A stretch of DNA of 64,000 nt, from assembly GCF_000741175.1 (NCBI RefSeq), contig NZ_JGYS01000013.1:24139-88138 (forward strand), read 5' to 3'. The notes under the pieces were generated by a model. The model was not told the DNA's origin. It made no database searches and was given only the letters and a program-made list of their open reading frames with translations. Position 1 is the stretch's first letter, and every line of letters starts with the position of its first letter. A program made the translations under genes and the position numbers. Origin of the DNA: Bifidobacterium callitrichos DSM 23973. Lineage in GTDB: Bacteria; Actinomycetota; Actinomycetes; Actinomycetales; Bifidobacteriaceae. Positions 36,135 to 44,320 of this stretch are shown here, one piece after another.

Positions 36135-39100
36135 ATGATGCATGGGACAATGCATGCCATATGGTCGCGGCTGACTGCAGTGCTGATTGCCGTGGCCATG
36201 CTGCTCGGCTTCGGCGTGACGGCGGCGCAGGCGGCTGAACCGACCGCGACACTGCCGACGGCCGACAATGGCAAGGAAAACCATAATGCCGTTGTTTTGG
36301 TGTTGGACACGTCCGGTGGCATGAAGAACACGCTTGCGCGTGAGGTGGCCGAGGCGAGACGTGTCGCTTCGGCGGTATTGACTGATCCGGCAGCCAAGGT
36401 TGGAGTGGTGCATTTCGGCCTCAACGTGGGTGGCTTTGGTGACGCTCTTGCGTGCAAGGCGGGGATGACGTCTGATGAGAAGGCGACCAGTTCGTGCCTG
36501 GATGAATTGGCCCATCTTGTGCCGTACGGCTCCCCCAATACATATAGGGGCCTTGAGGAGGCACAGAAGCTGCTTGGGGATGTGCAGGATACCGACAGCG
36601 TTCATTATGTGAAGAGCGTTGTGACCATGTCCAGTTTCAAGGCGTTCAACATCTCTCCCTGCTACAACGGCAATGACTGCGACAATGTTGCCGAAGATGC
36701 CATTGTAGAGGCCCATGCCATAGGCTCGATAGCGAATACATATTCAGTCGGTGTATATCCTGCAGGGGCTGAAGCTCTTGCCTTCTTGCACGCCATCCAG
36801 AAGGACGGCTATTACGACATCGACGATATCGATGACCTGATCAAAATCTTTGTTCGGCCAAAAACCTCTTTGTCGTTCGAGGCAGAACAGGCGTGGTTCA
36901 ATACCGGCACAGGCACCTACATTGGTACAAAGATTCCAATGAAATTGACGATTTCACTGGACCGTGATCTTGTTGGGCCGAAGCCTGTGTCAGTAAATTC
37001 GGCGGTAGTGACGTTGCCTAAAGAGCTAAGTTTTGATGAATCCAAGGATATCAGATCTAAAGATCTGAAGGATCTATTGTTCTATGCAGGATCGCCTTCA
37101 CCTATCAGTTGGACAATGCAGACTGCGTCATTTGATGTCTACATCAAACAAGAGTTTATGACAACGCGAGTGGATAGTTTTTCAGCACAAGCGAATGTAT
37201 CTACATCTATTGGGCAAACCAAACTTTCTGCAGTGCTTCCGGTAAAAGATACCTCAACGAACTTCACTTTGATTCGTCGTGTTGAAGGCTGGTATGACAA
37301 TCCGGATATATCTTCTGAACTCAATCGTGTTACAGACGGAAAGATGCGTTCCATGTGGTACAACATCTATGCTGAAGCAGGGAAAAATGCAGGCATGGAT
37401 GGCTTGTCAAATGTATGGAAATGGATTCAGGGCTATGCAGGCAATGATCTACTTCGTACATATTTCAAGGATCAGAAAGATGCTGAAGATCTTTTATATG
37501 CACTTCTGAATGATACGGATGATGAGGTCACGAAGCTGATGAATCAGAATTTTGTGATGGAATTCAACGATCGTTTGGAGCAAGAGGCAAAGCATCGTGT
37601 TCAGGACACCACAGATTCTGATGATAAAAAAATGTGGGAAGCTGTTTCTGATACTGCTGAACAAGTAGCTAATACCTTGGATCTGATTGATGCAGGAAAT
37701 GCTGCTGCACAAGATGTCACAATGCGCTTTTATCTTAGTGTTTTTCGTCAGCGCTTGAAGTGGGTATACAAAGGAAATCTGGATTTTGAGAAGGCTCTTA
37801 ATGATCAATTCACTGATGAGGTCTTCCTTGAAAAGATGAAAGGAAGCACAGAAGGATTTAGTGATTTTGTTACTGCCTTTGATTATGCTGCAAGAGTGGC
37901 ATCTGCTAGCAAGGATGTGATAGATCAAGGCCAGATTTTGGATACAATTCAAAGGATTCGAACTATGGCGAATAGAAATAAGTTTTATGTAGATATTATG
38001 AATAGTATCGCCAATGATGAATCTCTGGATAGTCCTACTTCGCAGACGGTTCGAGATGCAGCAAAAACTGTCGCTCGTACCATTGACGTTAATACGAATC
38101 AATCGTTTACTGATATATCAGACTCTCTTAAGCGTGTGGTGCCGGCTGGTAGTGTGATTGAGCTGGCAGCTTGGAATCTTGCATATAAAGCAATGGTAGA
38201 AAAGTGTAAGTATGCTGCTGTAGTTAAATTGGGTGCGGCCGCTGGTGCAGCTAATATTGCTACGGCGGTTATGGTTAATACTTTGTTAAAAAACACGTCA
38301 GACAGTATGACCATGTATCGCACGATGAAGCTTCAGACTGATGTTGCCACTGCTTTAACAGATTACTATTCTGCGCATCGCAAAGCGTTTGATGATGAGC
38401 AGTCCAATACAGATAACAAATTGGATGAAGCGAAAAGAACTGCCTATAGTGTCTTTATGCTGCTGCTTATTCATCAGAAAGGTGAAGGAGAGTTTTCAGA
38501 GGATGATTCCAAGTTCCGTTGGGCTGATGATACTCAGCGAACCCAGGCGGCAGACAATGTTGAGTCAATTAAATCACTGCTAGGTAAGATGGCAGGACCG
38601 ACGGAATGGAATCTTCGTCACTGGTATGCAACAGTTCTTTGTCCTGTAGATGTGAATGTCTATCATAACGGAAAGCTTGTGGCTACACTCGGTGACAAGT
38701 CGGGAACTGTAACAAACGATGCTGGTTCGTTCACCACATATGTTACGGGCGGAGACGCTAAGAAGATCATGGTTCTTAATGGTGATCCTGCTGAATACCG
38801 CTTCACTATGAAGGGCACTGATGTCGGCAATGCCGTTTTTGCTACTCATGTGCGTAATACGGATTATCGGACTGGTTTGATTCCTGTATCCAAGGGAATG
38901 ATGTTGTCTGTGGATCATATTGGATCGGTAGACGGATCGTTCTCAGTGAATGTCGATAAGGATGCTGACGGTAATGCTGATGTTGGTGTTTCGGCAAAAC
39001 CTGTTCGGGCAAACAGTGTGAATGATAAGGTTGAAGTTGCGCTGTCTTCCTCTGAAGTGCACATCGAAAATGGTGCTTCCACTTCTATGGGGGTGACGCT

Positions 39101-39995
39101 TACTCCTTCTGATTCCTTCAATAACGGTATTACTTGGGCGAGTTCTGATCCTACGGTTGCCACAGTCAATCAATCCGGCAAGATCACTGGTATTAAGGAG
39201 GGTAAGACTCAAGTTACAGCTTCTACCCTTACTGGTGGTAAGGCTACGGTTGCTGTGTACGTTGATAAATCTCAGAATCAAGTGAATATCCGAAAAGACC
39301 TTGAGCAGTCTATCGACGAGGCTAAGAAACTTGATTCCTCGAAGTACACGTCTGATTCGTGGGCGAAACTCCAGGATGCGATTGATAAGGCCGAGAAGCT
39401 TGTCAAGAATGATAAGGCAACGTCTGGCGAATTGACGAAGGCCAAGACGAATTTGGATGAAGCAGTCAAGGGGTTGGTGAAGGTCGAGCCGTCTCCTGAG
39501 CCTGAGCCGAATCCGTCTCCGTCGCCTAATCCGACTCCCTCGCCTAATCCGACGCCTACTCCGTCTCCTTCGGTGACTGTTGTTCCGGTGTATCGCGTGT
39601 ACGATCGCAATTCCGGTTTGCATCATTACACGACGAGTGAGGCTGAGCGTGACCACTTGGTGCGTCTTGGTTGGCGTGACGAGGGCGTGTCGTTCAAGGC
39701 GGCCGAGAAGGACGCTTCCAACGCGAACCTCAAGCCGGTGTATCGCGAGTACAACCCGAATGATGGTAACCATAACTGGACGATGAGCAGGGCCGAGCAT
39801 GATCATCTGGTCAGGGTCGGTTGGCATGACGAGGGCATCGCCTGGTGTGTGGATTCGACTGCGTCGGCGGATGTGTATCGCCTGTATAACCCGAACAGTG
39901 GTGAGCACGTGTATACGACGTCGAAGGTTGAGTATGAGAACGTCGGTCGTGCGGGCTGGCACAAGGAGGGAGTCGCCTGGAAGAGCCTGAAGTAA
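36135..39995 (+). CDS. Secreted vWA-like / Big2 / FIVAR protein with DUF5648-like repeats (vWA gene 1)
   Basis: A 1286-residue secreted protein. Its signal peptide ends AQA at about residue 33. A von Willebrand factor A-like domain starts at NHNAVVLVLDTSGGMK, but the metal-site motif reads DTSGG rather than DxSxS. A long helical middle of unknown fold (about 260-950) is encoded by much AT-richer DNA than both ends. A Big2-like Ig domain (WASSDPTVATVNQSGKITG, about 975-1045), a FIVAR-type helical repeat (about 1052-1115) and a Pro-Ser/Pro-Asn linker precede three DUF5648-like repeats. The start ATG is doubled (ATGATG). It heads a tandem set of three vWA genes with similar ends and different middles. 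Confidence 0.85.
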   Translation: MMHGTMHAIWSRLTAVLIAVAMLLGFGVTAAQAAEPTATLPTADNGKENHNAVVLVLDTSGGMKNTLAREVAEARRVASAVLTDPAAKVGVVHFGLNVGGFGDALACKAGMTSDEKATSSCLDELAHLVPYGSPNTYRGLEEAQKLLGDVQDTDSVHYVKSVVTMSSFKAFNISPCYNGNDCDNVAEDAIVEAHAIGSIANTYSVGVYPAGAEALAFLHAIQKDGYYDIDDIDDLIKIFVRPKTSLSFEAEQAWFNTGTGTYIGTKIPMKLTISLDRDLVGPKPVSVNSAVVTLPKELSFDESKDIRSKDLKDLLFYAGSPSPISWTMQTASFDVYIKQEFMTTRVDSFSAQANVSTSIGQTKLSAVLPVKDTSTNFTLIRRVEGWYDNPDISSELNRVTDGKMRSMWYNIYAEAGKNAGMDGLSNVWKWIQGYAGNDLLRTYFKDQKDAEDLLYALLNDTDDEVTKLMNQNFVMEFNDRLEQEAKHRVQDTTDSDDKKMWEAVSDTAEQVANTLDLIDAGNAAAQDVTMRFYLSVFRQRLKWVYKGNLDFEKALNDQFTDEVFLEKMKGSTEGFSDFVTAFDYAARVASASKDVIDQGQILDTIQRIRTMANRNKFYVDIMNSIANDESLDSPTSQTVRDAAKTVARTIDVNTNQSFTDISDSLKRVVPAGSVIELAAWNLAYKAMVEKCKYAAVVKLGAAAGAANIATAVMVNTLLKNTSDSMTMYRTMKLQTDVATALTDYYSAHRKAFDDEQSNTDNKLDEAKRTAYSVFMLLLIHQKGEGEFSEDDSKFRWADDTQRTQAADNVESIKSLLGKMAGPTEWNLRHWYATVLCPVDVNVYHNGKLVATLGDKSGTVTNDAGSFTTYVTGGDAKKIMVLNGDPAEYRFTMKGTDVGNAVFATHVRNTDYRTGLIPVSKGMMLSVDHIGSVDGSFSVNVDKDADGNADVGVSAKPVRANSVNDKVEVALSSSEVHIENGASTSMGVTLTPSDSFNNGITWASSDPTVATVNQSGKITGIKEGKTQVTASTLTGGKATVAVYVDKSQNQVNIRKDLEQSIDEAKKLDSSKYTSDSWAKLQDAIDKAEKLVKNDKATSGELTKAKTNLDEAVKGLVKVEPSPEPEPNPSPSPNPTPSPNPTPTPSPSVTVVPVYRVYDRNSGLHHYTTSEAERDHLVRLGWRDEGVSFKAAEKDASNANLKPVYREYNPNDGNHNWTMSRAEHDHLVRVGWHDEGIAWCVDSTASADVYRLYNPNSGEHVYTTSKVEYENVGRAGWHKEGVAWKSLK

Positions 39996-40042
39996 CGCTG
40001 TTCTGATGAGGCCCGTTTATTCGGGTCATGAGTAGCTGGTGT

Positions 40043-40076
40043 GGTCTGCCGCTGTATGGAAGTGTGGTGGCAGACC
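40043..40076 (+). terminator. Hairpin after vWA gene 1
   Basis: The stem GGTCTGCC (40043-40050) / GGCAGACC (40069-40076) has an 18-base loop. A related hairpin follows vWA gene 2. No T-tract, so its termination role is likely rather than certain. Confidence 0.5.
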
Positions 40077-40143
40077 GCACCGGCCCATCCTTCTTCGTCA
40101 TGTTGAAGGATTTCGATATTTGGCTGGGGTTGTTCCGGCCCGT

Positions 40144-40179
40144 CTCGCCGGCGGACGTATGGGCTGTTGGCCGGCATGT
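40144..40179 (+). promoter_or_regulatory. Conserved leader element upstream of vWA gene 2
   Basis: Second copy of the CGCCGGCGGAYGT...GGGCTGTTGGCCGGCATG element, 29 bases before the start codon at 40208. Confidence 0.5.
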
Positions 40180-40207
40180 AGGGGAAATCTAAGGGTAAGG
40201 GAACGTG

Positions 40208-43200
40208 ATGCGAGATAGATTGCGTGTCATATGGTCGAGGCTTGTAGCGGTACTCATCGCCGCCGCTATGCTGCTCGGCTTCGGCGTGACGACTGCACAG
40301 GCCGTTGAACCGACGGCGCAGGCCGATGCGCCTGTGGCCAAGGCTGACGATTCGGTGACGACGACGAAGGTGAATCACAATGCCGTTGTTTTGGTGTTGG
40401 ATACGTCTAAGGACATGAGGAAGCTGGTTCCGGATTCGTCTACGGGTGAGACGAAGCTGGATCGTGAGTTTGTTGCGGCGAGGCGTCTTGCGAAGGCGAT
40501 TTTCGCGAATGATTCTCAGGCTCGTGTGGGTGTGGTGTATTTCGGTCTGAACGTGGGTGGTTTCGGTGACGCGAATGCATGCCCTGTGGGGATGGCGTCT
40601 GATGAGAAGACTGTCAGCGCCTGTCTGAACGGGCATGATGCGTATGGTTCTCCCAATACGAAGAGGGGTCTTGAGGAGGCCGAGAAGCTTCTTGATGGTG
40701 TGCAGGATACTGATACCGTTCACTATGTGAAGAGCGTGGTGACCATGTCTGGTGAGAAGGCGTGGAACATATCTCCCTGCTGGAACGGTAATGATTGCGA
40801 GGATGTCGCAGCGGACAGCATAAAGCAGGCCGGCAAGATGACGGCGAAGGGCGTGGATCTGTATTCGGTGGGTGTGTACCCGGATGCCGATGGCCGTGTC
40901 TTCCTGCAACAGCTACAGAACAAGGGCGACAAGGGCTACTACGAGATGAATAATTTCGGAGACCTTGTCGATCTCTTCGGAATCACCGCTGAGATCTTGT
41001 ATGTGGATGAAGTTCAGTACACGCCTCTTAATGGTTACAGGGCAAAGAATGATGATGGTTCGGTTTACGCCATGCTTCGTGTGACGCTGAATCGTAATAC
41101 CGGCATCGGCGGAAAAGATGTCAAGTTGGAGTCGGTGAAGGTGACGTTGCCGGAGCCGTTGAGTTTCTCGCCGGATAAGAGGGAGCCGACTCGTGAGTTC
41201 GTTCAGGATATGGAGACTGGCTGGGCGCCGTCTACATGGGATTCTTGGTATCTGGCGACCGCAGACATGAAGTTCTACGTGCTGCCACAAGAGGTCCACA
41301 AGGACTTGGGTGATCTGAATGCGACCATAGATGTGAAATCCTCCATTGGCGAGAAGCCATACACGACTGGGATTCCCGTAACAATGAGCGGGGATTCCGA
41401 TGGTGATGCTCTGCCGGATTCATGGGAGACGGCAGATGACAAGACTGCCGATAAGATGGGTATTCCTCATTTGAAGTCGCTGGGCGCCGATCCGAAGGTT
41501 AAGGACGTGTTTGTCGAAGCGGATTGGACCGAGAAGACTAGGTCCGGCATTATTTCATGGCTGAAGGGCGACAAGAATACAGTAGAACGCTCGCTTCAAC
41601 CTGATCAAGAGGCTATGACCGATGTTTGTCGAGCTTTTGATGAGCATGGCATTCATCTTCATATTGATTCCGGTGAAAAATCCATTAATGGATGTGGGAC
41701 ATGGAGCAAAGGTCCTTGGGGATCGGAGAGTCGTGCCGGTAATGTTGTCGGTAATGATTGGTCTGAAGGACGCCAGAATTTGGGCGGCCAAGATGGATGG
41801 GATAGATTCTCTGAGTGGCAGAAGCAAAGTCTGCAAGATCCTAATAAGGGATTTAGTGACATTCGTAAACGTGTATTCCATTATGCTATTTTCGGTGATC
41901 TTCTCAATGCTGATATCGATAAATCCGGGAATGTCAATGATTGGGGAATCACTGGTATAGCTGATGCTTCAGATGTATTAAGGTTCTATGTTGCCGTGGG
42001 TGGAATGCATGAAGATAAATTCCAACAGGCATCTACGTTCATGCATGAGCTTGGTCATACGCTCGGGCTTGGTCACGGTGGCGGTAATGGTGTCAATTAC
42101 AAGCCTAATTATCTAAGTGTGATGAATTATTCATTCCAGCTGTCAGGTCTTGTGACCTCTGACAAGTCGAAGCGTTTGAATTATTCAGAACATCAGCTTC
42201 CTGACTTAGATGAGAACTCCTTGGATGAGTCAAAAGGGGTTGATCCCAATCATCTCTATAAAGATGATGTGATTGGTACGAGATGGTCATGCCCAGCGGA
42301 TGCAAAGCTTCATGATTATAATTCAGATTATCTTACGACATATAATATTGACGCAGATATTTCGGATGAAGATGCTAGGGTTGGTGATTTCAACTGTAAT
42401 GGCATGACTGATCCCGGATTCATATCTGCTAACATCAACCAAGATCCTGATAATCCGAAGGACACTGATAAAAGCATTCTCCATGGCTATGAGGATTGGT
42501 CTCATCTTGTGTTCAACCTGAATGGGGCTATCGGTCCTGAGGAAGAGGAAACAGCGTCTGAAGCTGCTGCACAGAATGAGGTGCTGCCAGACGATAAGGG
42601 ACTGAGTCTGGATACTGCGCTTTCTATGGATGCTTTGGCTCCGAAGGGTACTGGCCGTGCGGATGTGCTTGGGCCTTACACATTGTTCAACGGCGTTAAG
42701 GACCAGCATTTGCTGGTGGATATTCAGAACCTGAATCGTGGAGCAAATGAATTTACGGTGAAGGTGGAGAGTGATCTGCTGGCTAAGCCGTACACGACCA
42801 AGGTCAATGTGAAGGGATCCTCGTCGTTCCCGCTTTCGTCGACCCGTATCAAGGTTCCGATGACCGAAGTCGGTAAGGACGGAGATCATACCGTGAAGAT
42901 CACGGTGACCGGTCCGACCGGCGAGATCAACGACAGCACGGTCACAGTGAACGTGTATTCGCCGACCGATGCTCAGAAGCAGCAGTTGCTGCAGGCCTTC
43001 AAGGACGGCAGCCTTAAGCTGATCGACGGTGTGGAGGAAGAGACGCGTGTCGCTCTGGGTGATGCTTCCAAGCCTTCCGATGGTGTGACTCCTCAGGCTC
43101 CTTCCCGTAAGGGCAATGTGGTGTCTATTCCGGTTCAGGATGGTGTGGAGTATGTGAATGGCGCTGATAATAAGGTGCTGTCCGGTGATGTCACGTTGCA

Positions 43201-44101
43201 GAAGGGCCAGACGCTGAAGGTGATCGCGAAGGCGAAGAAGGGTACTTCGTTCGCCGAGGGTGCCACGACCGAGTGGACGTTCACCTTCCAGGAGTCCGTT
43301 TCGCCGACCGTGACCGGTGTCAAGGTGACTGCGAAGCCTGCAAAGACTAAGTACGAGGTGGGTGAGACCTTCTCGTCTGACGGTTTGCAGGTGTCGAAGA
43401 ACCTGTCCGATGGAACCTCTGCGAAGTTGGATTCCAAGGATTACGTGTTGACGGCGAAGAGCGAGACCGGTAAGCCGGTGGATCTGGCCAAGCCGTTCGA
43501 GAAGTCCGCTGTCGGCAAGGTGACGGTCACCGTCACGCTGAATTCCGATCCGAAGAAGATCGCCACGTTCACGGTGACGGTCGTCGAGAAGGATCAGCCC
43601 AAGCCTCCGACGCCGAACCCGTCTCCTGAGCCTGAGCCGTCCCCGACTCCTAATCCGACTCCTACTCCCACTCCTTCGGTGACTGCTGTTCCGGTGTATC
43701 GTGTGTATGATCGCAATTCCGGTTTGCATCATTACACGACGAGTAGGGCTGAGCGTGACCACTTGGTCAGGCTTGGTTGGCGTGACGAGGGTACGTCGTT
43801 CAAGGCCGCGAAGGAGGATGCGTCGAATAAGGATCTCAAGCCGGTGTATCGCGAGTACAACCCGAATGACGGCAACCATAACTGGACGATGAGCAGGGCT
43901 GAGCATGATCATCTGGTCAGGGTCGGCTGGCGTGACGAGGGCATCGCCTGGTATGTGGATTCGACTGCGTCGACGGATGTGTATCGCTTGTACAACCCGA
44001 ACAGTGGTGAGCATGTGTATACGACGTCGAAGGTCGAGTATGAGAATGTCGGTCGTGCGGGCTGGCACAAGGAAGGAGTCGCCTGGAAAAGCCTCAAATA
44101 A
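40208..44101 (+). CDS. Secreted vWA-like metzincin-type metalloprotease with DUF5648-like repeats (vWA gene 2)
   Basis: A 1297-residue secreted protein. ATG 40208 is preferred over GTG 40205 because of AAGGGA spacing. The signal peptide ends AQA at about residue 32. A vWA-like domain follows with a degenerate metal motif (LDTSKDM). The middle contains FMHELGHTLGLGHGG with His613, Glu614 and His617 plus a third His, and a Met-turn YLSVMNYSF, the complete signature of metzincin zinc proteases. Ig-like segments (about 880-1130), a Pro-rich linker and three DUF5648-like repeats (from about 1163) follow. The protease part lies in AT-rich DNA. It is likely an active surface protease. The substrate is unknown. 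Confidence 0.88.
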   Translation: MRDRLRVIWSRLVAVLIAAAMLLGFGVTTAQAVEPTAQADAPVAKADDSVTTTKVNHNAVVLVLDTSKDMRKLVPDSSTGETKLDREFVAARRLAKAIFANDSQARVGVVYFGLNVGGFGDANACPVGMASDEKTVSACLNGHDAYGSPNTKRGLEEAEKLLDGVQDTDTVHYVKSVVTMSGEKAWNISPCWNGNDCEDVAADSIKQAGKMTAKGVDLYSVGVYPDADGRVFLQQLQNKGDKGYYEMNNFGDLVDLFGITAEILYVDEVQYTPLNGYRAKNDDGSVYAMLRVTLNRNTGIGGKDVKLESVKVTLPEPLSFSPDKREPTREFVQDMETGWAPSTWDSWYLATADMKFYVLPQEVHKDLGDLNATIDVKSSIGEKPYTTGIPVTMSGDSDGDALPDSWETADDKTADKMGIPHLKSLGADPKVKDVFVEADWTEKTRSGIISWLKGDKNTVERSLQPDQEAMTDVCRAFDEHGIHLHIDSGEKSINGCGTWSKGPWGSESRAGNVVGNDWSEGRQNLGGQDGWDRFSEWQKQSLQDPNKGFSDIRKRVFHYAIFGDLLNADIDKSGNVNDWGITGIADASDVLRFYVAVGGMHEDKFQQASTFMHELGHTLGLGHGGGNGVNYKPNYLSVMNYSFQLSGLVTSDKSKRLNYSEHQLPDLDENSLDESKGVDPNHLYKDDVIGTRWSCPADAKLHDYNSDYLTTYNIDADISDEDARVGDFNCNGMTDPGFISANINQDPDNPKDTDKSILHGYEDWSHLVFNLNGAIGPEEEETASEAAAQNEVLPDDKGLSLDTALSMDALAPKGTGRADVLGPYTLFNGVKDQHLLVDIQNLNRGANEFTVKVESDLLAKPYTTKVNVKGSSSFPLSSTRIKVPMTEVGKDGDHTVKITVTGPTGEINDSTVTVNVYSPTDAQKQQLLQAFKDGSLKLIDGVEEETRVALGDASKPSDGVTPQAPSRKGNVVSIPVQDGVEYVNGADNKVLSGDVTLQKGQTLKVIAKAKKGTSFAEGATTEWTFTFQESVSPTVTGVKVTAKPAKTKYEVGETFSSDGLQVSKNLSDGTSAKLDSKDYVLTAKSETGKPVDLAKPFEKSAVGKVTVTVTLNSDPKKIATFTVTVVEKDQPKPPTPNPSPEPEPSPTPNPTPTPTPSVTAVPVYRVYDRNSGLHHYTTSRAERDHLVRLGWRDEGTSFKAAKEDASNKDLKPVYREYNPNDGNHNWTMSRAEHDHLVRVGWRDEGIAWYVDSTASTDVYRLYNPNSGEHVYTTSKVEYENVGRAGWHKEGVAWKSLK

Positions 44102-44151
44102 TGCATTGATGCTGCTGAAACGTAGACCGGCATGAGCCGGGTCGTGAGTCG

Positions 44152-44196
44152 CCGAGAGGTCTGTCGTTATGTGAATTGTGGCGGCAGGCCTCTCGG
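44152..44196 (+). terminator. Hairpin after vWA gene 2
   Basis: A 12-bp stem CCGAGAGG(T/C)CTG (44152-44163) pairs with 44185-44196, related in position and sequence to the hairpin at 40043. Base changes between the two keep the pairing. Confidence 0.55.
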
Positions 44197-44261
44197 CCCG
44201 TACCTCGTTGATGTGTTCGGGGGGTTCTGATGGGTCGGGTATTCCGGCCCCATCGTGCCGG

Positions 44262-44290
44262 TGGGTGTGAAAGGGCTGTTGGCCGGCATG
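44262..44290 (+). promoter_or_regulatory. Conserved leader element upstream of vWA gene 3
   Basis: Third, more diverged copy (GTGCCGGTGGGTGT...GGGCTGTTGGCCGGCATG). TGCCGG and CCGGCA can form a six-pair stem. Confidence 0.45.
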
Positions 44291-44320
44291 GTATGTATTT
44301 ATGTATTAGGGAAAGAAGTG

